A stretch of 6,946 bases of DNA from an uncultured Alistipes sp. (GTDB lineage Bacteria; Bacteroidota; Bacteroidia; Bacteroidales; Rikenellaceae). A program made the position numbers and the translations under genes. The notes under the pieces are model-generated. The model worked only from the letters and a program-made list of their open reading frames with translations. It was not told the origin of the DNA and ran no database searches. Below, piece by piece: positions 1-4,960 of this stretch. Positions within the stretch are counted from its first letter, which is position 1. Each line of letters starts with the position of its first letter. The stretch covers positions 1 through 6,946 of the forward strand of contig CAAGGY010000142.1 of assembly GCA_900769525.1 (NCBI GenBank), in the 5' to 3' direction.

Positions 1-21
1 AGACGTGTGCTCTTCCGATCT
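1..21. other. Residual Illumina-type sequencing adapter at left contig end
   Basis: The first 21 bases begin AGACGTGTGC and end TTCCGATCT, matching the well-known Illumina TruSeq-type adapter. The exact reverse complement sits at the other end of the contig (6925-6946). This is not genomic sequence. The adapter reads in frame into the peptidase gene and supplies an apparent GTG start at 7 followed by Leu-Phe-Arg-Ser. Those residues are artefactual. Confidence 0.97.
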
Positions 22-858
22 GGCTTGGTATGCGCTGGTCACGGACAGGGTTGGATTACCCGTGAAATATTGACAGACAATAAAGATATCTCAGCATTAG
101 GCTTAGGACACAACATTTGGACTCCAGCACCTGGTGCAGAGGTTACACGAGCCTTTGGCGAAGCGAACGTACGACTCGACATTGCAGAGCTTGCCCAAGG
201 CATTGAGCTCTCAGGTGTGGAGCTCGACTACATCCTATTTGATGCCTGCTTTATGGCAAACATTGAGGCTGTATACGACCTTCGTAACTCAGCAAACTAC
301 GTCATAGCCTCACCTTGCGAGATTATGGGTAATGGATTCCCATACCACTACACACTACCCCACCTCTTCGCTGACGAGGGTAACACAACAGACTATGTAA
401 AGGCGGCAGAGAGCTACTACCTATTCTACCGAGACAACTACTCTAGTCCTCAGCGTTGCGGCTCTATAACACTATTTGACTGCGCCGAGATTGATGCCTT
501 GGCCGAGGCTACTGCTGAGGTTATAAAGAGTGCAAAGGGCGAAGAGGAGTACAACATCAAGGATTTGCAGAGCTACGAGGGACAAAATCCTCACCACTTC
601 TACGACTTTGGCCAGTGGGTAAATGTGGTGGCGACAGATGAGCAAGCACTCGAGAGGTTCAACCATCAGCTCGACAACACCATAATCGCAACATTCACAC
701 TTGATAGGTTCTACTCGGCATATGGTAGCTATGGAACCTATCCGATAGACCTCGACGTCTACTCAGGAGTGACCACCTCGGCACCAAGCAAAGCCTACCC
801 TAAGGGGTGGAAAACGACCTCGTGGTACAAAGATGTGTGGGGCGAGACAGAAAATTAA
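22..858 (+). CDS. Clostripain-family (peptidase C11) cysteine peptidase, 5'-truncated
   Basis: This is the 3' part (278 codons plus stop) of a gene for a clostripain-related cysteine peptidase, a family that in related gut bacteria is commonly exported or a surface lipoprotein. The start, any signal peptide and the beginning of the catalytic domain lie beyond the contig edge. The visible N-terminus carries GHGQGW, the expected catalytic His motif. About 65 residues later comes LFDACFMANIEAVYDLR, where the Cys of DACFM is the expected nucleophile; then follows IASPCEIMGNGFPYHY, typical of the family after the Cys. The remaining C-terminal part is rich in Tyr and Asp and I cannot assign it further. 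The GTG at 7 is adapter, so no true start is visible. No terminator is seen after the TAA; ffh follows 57 bases downstream with its own promoter. Family assignment is confident; substrate and export are inference. Confidence 0.88.
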   Translation, partial: GLVCAGHGQGWITREILTDNKDISALGLGHNIWTPAPGAEVTRAFGEANVRLDIAELAQGIELSGVELDYILFDACFMANIEAVYDLRNSANYVIASPCEIMGNGFPYHYTLPHLFADEGNTTDYVKAAESYYLFYRDNYSSPQRCGSITLFDCAEIDALAEATAEVIKSAKGEEEYNIKDLQSYEGQNPHHFYDFGQWVNVVATDEQALERFNHQLDNTIIATFTLDRFYSAYGSYGTYPIDLDVYSGVTTSAPSKAYPKGWKTTSWYKDVWGETEN

Positions 859-873
859 GATATATTTTATATC
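859..873. repeat. Small AT-rich inverted repeat overlapping the ffh promoter
   Basis: GATATA and TATATC form a perfect 6-base inverted repeat around a TTT loop, starting immediately after the peptidase stop codon. Its right arm overlaps the ffh -7 element. The stem is A/T only apart from the end pair, so it is a weak hairpin at best. It could be an operator or a chance result of AT-rich sequence. Confidence 0.35.
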
Positions 874-877
874 TTTG
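870..877 (+). promoter_or_regulatory. Bacteroidota-type -7 promoter element for ffh
   Basis: TATCTTTG matches the Bacteroidota primary sigma factor -7 consensus TAnnTTTG exactly and is followed by CAC. It lies 38 bases before the ffh ATG, which predicts a leader of roughly 30 bases. No clear TTTG -33 element is seen about 20 bases upstream, so the promoter is incomplete by consensus. The same TATCTTTGCAC string occurs before the tRNA gene, which supports it being functional. Confidence 0.6.
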
Positions 878-915
878 CACGCAATTTAACGAAAATAACT
901 AAAGAACGATATACT

Positions 916-2256
916 ATGTTTGAAAATCTAACCGAGAAACTTGAACGCTCGTTTAAGATTCTGAAGGGTGAGGGACGCATCACCGAGATCAACGTTGCCG
1001 AGACTCTCAAGGAGATTCGCCGTGCCCTTATCGACGCCGATGTTAACTATAAGGTTGCCAAGAACTTTACCGACGAGGTTAAGCAGAAGGCTTTGGGCCA
1101 GGATGTGCTCAACGCCGTGAAGCCAGGTCAGATGATGACCAAGATTGTGCGTGACGAGCTCGCTGCACTTATGGGTGGCACAGCTACCGACATTAAGATT
1201 GAGGGCAACCCAGCAGTAATCCTTATCGCAGGTCTTCAGGGTTCTGGTAAGACAACATTCTCAGGTAAGCTCGCAGCATTCATCAAGAGCAAGAAGGGTC
1301 GTCAGGTGCTTTTGGTTGCTGGCGACGTTTATCGTCCTGCCGCTATCGACCAGCTCAAGATTTTGGGCCAGACAGTAGGCGTAGAGGTATATACCGAGCC
1401 AGGAAACAACAATCCAGTGCTCATCGCTGAGAATGCTATCAAGTATGCTCGCCAGAAGTCATACAACACAGTTATCGTCGATACAGCAGGTCGTTTGGCT
1501 GTTGACGAGGCGATGATGCAGGAGATTACCGCTATCAAGGCCGCTATCAACCCATCGGAGACACTATTTGTTGTCGACTCGATGACAGGTCAGGATGCTG
1601 TAAACACAGCTAAGGAGTTCAACGACCGCCTCGACTTCGATGGCGTGGTACTCACTAAGCTCGATGGTGATACTCGTGGTGGTGCGGCTATCTCTATCCG
1701 CTCGGTTGTCGACAAGCCTTTGAAGTTTATCTCTTCTGGCGAGAAGATGGATGCATTGCAGGTCTTCCACCCTGAGCGTATGGCCGACCGTATCTTGGGT
1801 ATGGGTGATGTTGTTTCGTTGGTTGAGCGTGCACAGGAGCAGTTCGACGAGGAGCAGGCACGCAAGCTCAAGAAGAAGCTTATCAAGAATGAGTTTAACT
1901 TCAACGACTTCCGTGACCAGATCAACCAGATCAAGAAGATGGGTAACCTCAAGGACCTCGCTTCGATGATCCCTGGTATGGGCAAGATGCTCAAGAACGT
2001 AGATATTCCAGACGACGCCTTCAAGCAGACAGAGGCTATCATCGACTCTATGACACCTGCTGAGCGTGAGAATCCAGAGATTATCAACGCACGCCGTCGT
2101 GAGCGTATCGCTAAGGGCTCGGGCACAACACTTGCTGAGGTTAACCGCCTTCTCAAGCAGTTTGAGGAGACACGCAAGATGATGCGCACCGTTGCTGGTG
2201 GTGGCCTTCAGCAACGCATGAAGCAGATGCAGCGTGGCGGTATGCGTCGCAGATAG
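916..2256 (+). CDS. ffh: Signal recognition particle GTPase Ffh (SRP54 homologue)
   Basis: Ffh binds 4.5S/SRP RNA, recognises hydrophobic signal sequences on ribosomes and, with its receptor FtsY, delivers nascent membrane and secreted proteins to the SecYEG translocon. The 446-residue product has the full family layout: an N-terminal helical bundle (about 1-90), the G domain with P-loop GLQGSGKTT (106-114), DTAGR (189-193) and TKLDGD (247-252), and a Met-rich M domain (about 327-430). The M domain includes MIPGMGKM (351-358) and the RNA-binding stretch RRRERIAKGSGTT (393-405). A basic Arg/Met/Gly-rich tail closes the protein. Length is normal and no key residue is missing. The ATG at 916 gives the canonical MFENLTEKL start; there is no Shine-Dalgarno sequence, only an A-rich leader. 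Codon choice is strongly biased, as expected for a well-expressed essential gene. A promoter element lies just upstream and a hairpin terminator just downstream, so it is probably monocistronic. Confidence 0.98.
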   Translation: MFENLTEKLERSFKILKGEGRITEINVAETLKEIRRALIDADVNYKVAKNFTDEVKQKALGQDVLNAVKPGQMMTKIVRDELAALMGGTATDIKIEGNPAVILIAGLQGSGKTTFSGKLAAFIKSKKGRQVLLVAGDVYRPAAIDQLKILGQTVGVEVYTEPGNNNPVLIAENAIKYARQKSYNTVIVDTAGRLAVDEAMMQEITAIKAAINPSETLFVVDSMTGQDAVNTAKEFNDRLDFDGVVLTKLDGDTRGGAAISIRSVVDKPLKFISSGEKMDALQVFHPERMADRILGMGDVVSLVERAQEQFDEEQARKLKKKLIKNEFNFNDFRDQINQIKKMGNLKDLASMIPGMGKMLKNVDIPDDAFKQTEAIIDSMTPAERENPEIINARRRERIAKGSGTTLAEVNRLLKQFEETRKMMRTVAGGGLQQRMKQMQRGGMRRR

Positions 2257-2270
2257 TTATACGCTATAAC
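2256..2270. repeat. Small inverted repeat at the ffh stop codon
   Basis: GTTATA and TATAAC form a perfect 6-base inverted repeat around CGC, beginning on the last base of the ffh TAG. It lies 7 bases before the main terminator stem. It may be an accessory 3'-end hairpin or chance; nothing in the sequence distinguishes these. Confidence 0.3.
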
Positions 2271-2277
2271 ATAGCAT

Positions 2278-2318
2278 GAGAGGCTGTTCAACAATGTTGT
2301 ACAGCCTCTCGTTGTTTT
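2278..2318 (+). terminator. Hairpin terminator after ffh
   Basis: GAGAGGCTGT (2278-2287) pairs perfectly with ACAGCCTCTC (2301-2310). Inside, after one T/T mismatch, CAAC pairs with GTTG around an AAT loop, so nearly the whole element is paired. A modest T-rich tail (GTTGTTTT) follows on the plus strand, favouring ffh as the terminated gene. The hairpin also lies about 20 bases beyond the stop codon of the convergent heat shock gene. On that strand no T-tract follows it, so bidirectional action is possible but weaker. Confidence 0.85.
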
Positions 2319-2330
2319 ACGGCACAATGC

Positions 2331-2798
2331 CTACTCGATGTTAATTTGCTTAATCTCCGCAGGCTTGTCGCCACCCTCACGCTTAGGCAAGCGGATGCAG
2401 AGAACGCCGTGCTTCATCTTAGCCACGATATGCTCCTTGTCGACATTGTCGGGGAGGTTGAATACCTGGCGGAACGAGGTGAACGAGAACTCACGACGTA
2501 GATAGTGGTGCTTCTCGTCGGCCTCACAATCCTTCTCACCACAACACTCCTTGCCATTCTCATCACGCTTGCACTCCTTGTCGAGCGACACGATGAGCTG
2601 GTTATCGCCATTAAGCTCAATCTTTAGATCATCCTTCGACATACCTGGCGCTGCGACCTCAATCTTGAACTTTTTATCGGTCTCGATGACGTTGATTTGA
2701 GGTGCTGTGGCACGGCGCTGCATAAACTCAGGCCACTGGTCGTAGAACAAATCGCCGAAGATTGAAGGCATACGGTTGTACTTTTTTACTGGTAACAT
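2331..2798 (-). CDS. Small heat shock protein, Hsp20/alpha-crystallin family
   Basis: This is a 155-residue cytosolic ATP-independent holdase that would bind unfolding proteins as oligomers and hand them to DnaK/ClpB. The N-terminal arm (1-33) is short and contains LPSIF/DLF-type hydrophobic motifs. The alpha-crystallin domain spans about 34-140, with VAAPGMSKDDLKIEL (48-62), the YLRREFSFTSFRQVFNLP block (99-116) and the signature GVLCIRLPK (131-139). The C-terminal INI (152-154) fits the IxI anchor motif used in oligomer assembly. The unusual part is the loop after SLDKE: residues 76-98 hold four cysteines (76, 85, 86, 91), many charged residues and two histidines (97, 98). In relatives this loop is mostly Glu/Lys-rich. 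The ATG at 2798 gives the expected short arm. The gene is convergent with ffh and divergent from the tRNA gene. Heat-shock regulation is likely from the family, but I found no CIRCE operator. Confidence 0.95.
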   Translation of the reverse strand: MLPVKKYNRMPSIFGDLFYDQWPEFMQRRATAPQINVIETDKKFKIEVAAPGMSKDDLKIELNGDNQLIVSLDKECKRDENGKECCGEKDCEADEKHHYLRREFSFTSFRQVFNLPDNVDKEHIVAKMKHGVLCIRLPKREGGDKPAEIKQINIE

Positions 2799-2834
2799 AA
2801 CATTAATTTTTTAGTGAATACACCTCATAAAGTG

Positions 2835-2843
2835 CAAAACGTA
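2835..2843 (-). promoter_or_regulatory. Possible -7-like promoter element for the small heat shock gene
   Basis: Read on the minus strand this is TACGTTTTG followed by CAC, one base longer than the TAnnTTTG consensus. It shares the TTTGCAC end with the ffh and tRNA promoters. It would give a leader of about 25-30 bases before the ATG at 2798. No TTTG -33 element is correctly spaced, so a variant or alternative-sigma promoter is equally possible. Confidence 0.35.
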
Positions 2844-2915
2844 GGCCACAGATACCTCCTTGAGGCGACAAAAATGCAATAAATTGAGAATTTACGAAAA
2901 AAAAGTGGAAAATAT

Positions 2916-2946
2916 TTTGGAAGTTAAGAAAAATGCTCTATCTTTG
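2916..2946 (+). promoter_or_regulatory. Bacteroidota-type promoter for the tRNA gene
   Basis: TTTG at 2916-2919 (-33) is followed after 19 bases by TATCTTTG at 2939-2946 (-7). This fits the Bacteroidota TTTG / TAnnTTTG promoter in both sequence and spacing. Transcription would begin a few bases after 2946, giving a short 5' leader before the mature tRNA at 2966. This is the clearest promoter in the window. Confidence 0.85.
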
Positions 2947-2965
2947 CACTCGCTTTTAAGGCAAT

Positions 2966-3039
2966 GGCGAGATAGCTCAGCTGGTTAGAGCGCATGATTC
3001 ATAATCATGAGGTCCCCAGTTCAATCCTGGGTCTCGCTA
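2966..3039 (+). tRNA. tRNA with anticodon CAU, probably elongator tRNA-Met
   Basis: All arms fold. The acceptor is GGCGAGA/TCTCGCT, the D stem GCTC/GAGC, the anticodon stem CATGA/TCATG with loop TTCATAA (anticodon CAT at 3000-3002), and the T stem CCCAG/CTGGG with loop TTCAATC. The discriminator base is A3039. The first acceptor pair is G1:U72, so this is not an initiator tRNA, which has an unpaired 1-72 position. A CAU anticodon can also belong to tRNA-Ile2, where C34 becomes lysidine. The TTCATA loop, the GAGGTC variable region and the G1:U72 pair resemble elongator tRNA-Met as I remember it from Bacillus, so Met is preferred. The 3' CCA is not encoded (the next bases are CTA) and must be added by a nucleotidyltransferase. 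It is flanked by its own promoter and terminator. Confidence 0.95.
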
Positions 3040-3044
3040 CTAAG

Positions 3045-3081
3045 AGGACAAATCGAGAGGTTTGTCCTTTTTCTTTTTTTT
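3045..3081 (+). terminator. Rho-independent terminator of the tRNA gene
   Basis: AGGACAAA (3045-3052) pairs perfectly with TTTGTCCT (3061-3068) around an 8-base loop. An almost pure T-tract interrupted by one C runs to 3081. The stem begins 5 bases after the mature tRNA end, so the tRNA appears to be transcribed alone. Confidence 0.95.
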
Positions 3082-3090
3082 GTGCGCTGC

Positions 3091-3130
3091 GTGAGGAATG
3101 AGGGGTGAGGGGGGGGCGTGAGGAAGATGG
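3091..3130 (+). other. G-rich stretch with three GTGAGG copies
   Basis: This non-coding segment contains GTGAGG at 3091, 3105 and 3118, a GGGG run (3102-3105) and an uninterrupted run of eight G (3109-3116). Four G-tracts of two or more occur within about 30 bases, so a two-tetrad quadruplex on the plus strand is conceivable. No reading frame of note crosses it. It directly abuts the decamer array. Confidence 0.5.
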
Positions 3131-3200
3131 CTATGGGTTCTAGTAGGGTCTGGTAGGTTCTGATGTGGTCTGGTAGGTTCTTATGAGTTTCTATGGGTTA
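3131..3200. repeat. Degenerate tandem array of seven decamers
   Basis: Seven consecutive 10-base units can be read with no spacers: CTATGGGTTC, TAGTAGGGTC, TGGTAGGTTC, TGATGTGGTC, TGGTAGGTTC, TTATGAGTTT, CTATGGGTTA. Position 4 is T and position 7 is G in every unit, position 5 is always a purine and position 9 is always T. Units 3 and 5 are identical, giving a 15-base exact direct repeat (3147-3161 and 3167-3181) at a 20-base period. A 10-base period is close to one DNA helical turn. The array is non-coding, lying between the tRNA terminator and the terminator of the minus-strand operon. Function is unknown to me. Confidence 0.7.
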
Positions 3201-3227
3201 AAATGGTTATAGTTCATAGTAACTCAT
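3183..3227. repeat. Imperfect 13-base inverted repeat
   Basis: The arm ATGAGTTTCTATG (3183-3195) is the reverse complement of CATAGTAACTCAT (3215-3227) except for one T/T mismatch. The loop is 19 bases. The left arm lies inside the decamer array and the right arm opens the complementary array, so the element joins the two halves. No T-tract follows, so it is not a standard terminator. Confidence 0.65.
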
Positions 3228-3259
3228 TATTACTCATTCTCACCAATATTAACTCACAT
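3220..3259. repeat. Second decamer array, complementary in character to the first
   Basis: Four consecutive decamers can be read: TAACTCATTA, TTACTCATTC, TCACCAATAT, TAACTCACAT. Three carry ACTCAY, the complement of the TGAGT motif in unit 6 of the left array and close to the complement of GTGAG in the G-rich stretch. The remainder to about 3309 holds nothing I can identify. Confidence 0.5.
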
Positions 3260-3309
3260 CCCCTGTTAGCAGCAAGGCAACCAGATAAAACAAACTCCTC
3301 CCCTACGCA

Positions 3310-3347
3310 TTAAAACAAGAGACTCCCCGATGCATCGAGGAGTCTCT
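3310..3347 (-). terminator. Hairpin terminator of the rsmF-to-zinc-ribbon operon
   Basis: On the minus strand AGAGACTCC (3347-3339) pairs with GGAGTCTCT (3326-3318). The interior is a T/G wobble plus the 10-base palindrome CGATGCATCG, so almost all 30 bases are self-complementary. TGTTTTAA follows as a short T-rich tail. It begins 22 bases past the stop of the zinc-ribbon gene, the last of four co-directional genes. Confidence 0.85.
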
Positions 3348-3369
3348 ATTATTATATATAAGGTATGAC

Positions 3370-4110
3370 CTACTCGCTAACGAGGATACGGCCGCAATAC
3401 TCGCAAACGATAAGCTTCTTACCCTGGCGGATATCTGCCTGGCGCTGTGGAGGGATGCGGTTGAAGCAACCACCACAAGCATCACGAGTAACGGTAACAA
3501 CAGCGAGGCCATTGTGGAAGTTACCACGGATACGGTTGTAGGCAACCAACAAACGCTCGTCGATAGGCTCCTTAGCCTTAGCTGCCTTAGCCTCGAGCTC
3601 AGCAACCTGCTGCGCTGTCTCAGCCTCGATAGACTCGAGCTCCTCCTTCTTTGCCTTATAGTCGATGTTGCGCTCCTCAACCAATGTGTTAGTCTCGTCG
3701 ATAAGAGCCTTCTTAGTCTTAATCTGTGCAGAGTACTCCTTGAGGCGCTTCTCAGCGAGCTCAATCTCAAGCTCCTGATACTCGATCTCCTTAGTGATAG
3801 CATCGAACTCACGGTTGTTACGAACGTTGTTCTGCTGCTCCTTATAGTTGTTGATCATGATCTTTGCCTGGTCAACCTCGCGCTTACGCTGACGAGTGAG
3901 AGAGTTAAGCTCCTCAATCTCGGCATTTACATTCTCGATACGAGTATTCAAACCAGCGAGTTCGTCCTCGAGGTCCTGAACCTCCAAAGGAAGCTCACCC
4001 TTAACCTTGTTGATTTCGTCGATAGCTGAGTCAATCTTCTGCAACTCATAGAGAGCCATAATCTTCTCCTGCATCGAGTAGTCAACCTCGTTTGTCTTCT
4101 TCTGTGCCAT
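3370..4110 (-). CDS. Coiled-coil protein with C-terminal C4-type zinc ribbon
   Basis: This 246-residue protein has a long charged coiled-coil from about residue 14 to 185 (heptad-like Leu/Ile with Glu/Lys/Arg/Gln), followed by a C-terminal zinc ribbon. The four predicted Zn ligands are Cys212 and Cys215 (CGGC) and Cys236 and Cys239 (CEYC); a conserved-looking IPPQ (219-222) lies between the two pairs. This layout matches the C4-type zinc ribbon family (PF02591 type) that includes Helicobacter FlgZ (HP0958) and Chlamydia CdsZ, which act as partners or chaperones for secretion-related proteins. The Bacteroidota member has no role I can name. No signal peptide is present, so it is cytosolic. The ATG at 4108-4110 is followed by MAQKKT and has no Shine-Dalgarno sequence. 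It is the last gene of the operon, 46 bases after nif3, with a terminator immediately downstream. Confidence 0.88.
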   Translation of the reverse strand: MAQKKTNEVDYSMQEKIMALYELQKIDSAIDEINKVKGELPLEVQDLEDELAGLNTRIENVNAEIEELNSLTRQRKREVDQAKIMINNYKEQQNNVRNNREFDAITKEIEYQELEIELAEKRLKEYSAQIKTKKALIDETNTLVEERNIDYKAKKEELESIEAETAQQVAELEAKAAKAKEPIDERLLVAYNRIRGNFHNGLAVVTVTRDACGGCFNRIPPQRQADIRQGKKLIVCEYCGRILVSE

Positions 4111-4156
4111 ATATAGTTAATTTAGTTATTTCCGTTTATCCTGAAAAATTACTCTT

Positions 4157-4948
4157 TTAGAGTAGATAGTTTATAGGGCTGCGAGAGCATAGGCTCTTGC
4201 GAACTGCAAAGTTACACAATTTTTTCGATAATACATCATCTAAGATGTTAATTGCGCAAAATTCGCTCTCAAAATGGCCAATATCCATCAAAATCATGCA
4301 ATTCTCACCCAACATGAAGTCGTTATACTTCAAATCTCCCGTGATGTAGACATCAGCACCTGCACGCAGAGCATCGCCAATGAGCGAGTGGCCAGAACCT
4401 GTGCATATTGCCACACGGCGAATCTCGGAGCACGACTCAGGAATATCGCTATAACGAACAGCCTTAACATCTAAAAGCTTGCCAACACGTTGCATAAATG
4501 CGATGGCATCTTCAGTCTTAGCAAGCTCACCAACAACGCCAAAGCCCACATCGGGGTTACCCACCTGTGGCTCAAGGACGCTCATACCCCCAAGGCCTAT
4601 CATACGGCCAAGGCGCCAGCTCATACCATCACGAGTGCTATCAAGGTTGGTATGCGAAGCATAGAGAGCTATACCCTTTCTTATAGCACGCTCGACACAT
4701 CGCTCGACATAGGTTGCCGAGTTAAGACGCTTAAGCGGAGTAAAGATTATCGGGTGGTGCGTGATGATAATGTCGCAACCCTCACGCTCAGCCTCATCCA
4801 TAACCTCCTCGGTGACATCGACAGCCAACAGAGCCTTATGCACCTCATCATCGAGTCGACCTACGATGAGTCCAGAGTTATCGTACGACGCCTGCAGTGC
4901 AAGCGGGGCGAACTCCTCGATAACGCCTACAACATCTCGAATCTTCAT
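4157..4948 (-). CDS. Nif3-like dinuclear metal-centre hexameric protein
   Basis: This 263-residue protein belongs to the Nif3/YbgI family, often labelled GTP cyclohydrolase I type 2; the in vivo reaction is not settled. All expected metal-site residues are visible: His64-His65 in ITHHPIIF, Asp103 in SHTNLDS, and His225 and Glu229 in DIGHFESE. The N-terminal YDNSGLIVG (22-30), TGSGHSLI (183-190) and TGDLKYND (203-210) are also family motifs, and the C-terminal SPINYLL matches the usual end. The length is that of the short form; there is no insertion of the PII/CutA-like domain found in longer family members of about 365 residues. The ATG at 4946-4948 lies 12 bases after the merR stop, so translation is probably coupled to that gene. 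Family is certain; the gene symbol and catalytic role are left open. Confidence 0.95.
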   Translation of the reverse strand: MKIRDVVGVIEEFAPLALQASYDNSGLIVGRLDDEVHKALLAVDVTEEVMDEAEREGCDIIITHHPIIFTPLKRLNSATYVERCVERAIRKGIALYASHTNLDSTRDGMSWRLGRMIGLGGMSVLEPQVGNPDVGFGVVGELAKTEDAIAFMQRVGKLLDVKAVRYSDIPESCSEIRRVAICTGSGHSLIGDALRAGADVYITGDLKYNDFMLGENCMILMDIGHFESEFCAINILDDVLSKKLCNFAVRKSLCSRSPINYLL

Positions 4949-4960
4949 AGTGCGAAAGCT

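Noticed and set aside
7..21. GTG start codon for the peptidase gene
   Set aside because: It lies in adapter sequence, and the protein begins mid-domain at the catalytic His region.
1564..2214. Long minus-strand open frames opposite ffh (up to 216 codons)
   Set aside because: They are shadows of the strongly codon-biased ffh gene. Their translations are low-complexity Leu/Arg/Ser-rich without recognisable motifs.
2799..2870. CIRCE/HrcA operator upstream of the small heat shock gene
   Set aside because: I looked for the GCACTC/GAGTGC dyad; only GCACT on one side is present and no matching arm is at the right spacing.
3131..3260. CRISPR array
   Set aside because: Units are only 10 bases, contiguous, degenerate and lack spacers; no cas genes are present.
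3514..4029. Plus-strand 171-codon frame opposite the zinc-ribbon gene
   Set aside because: Its Leu/Ser/Val-rich translation is the antisense of a Glu/Lys-rich coiled coil. The minus-strand frame has clear family motifs and a terminator.
4111..4156. Separate promoter for the zinc-ribbon gene
   Set aside because: The gap holds only a weak TAATTTTT string with no -33 element, so co-transcription with nif3 is simpler.
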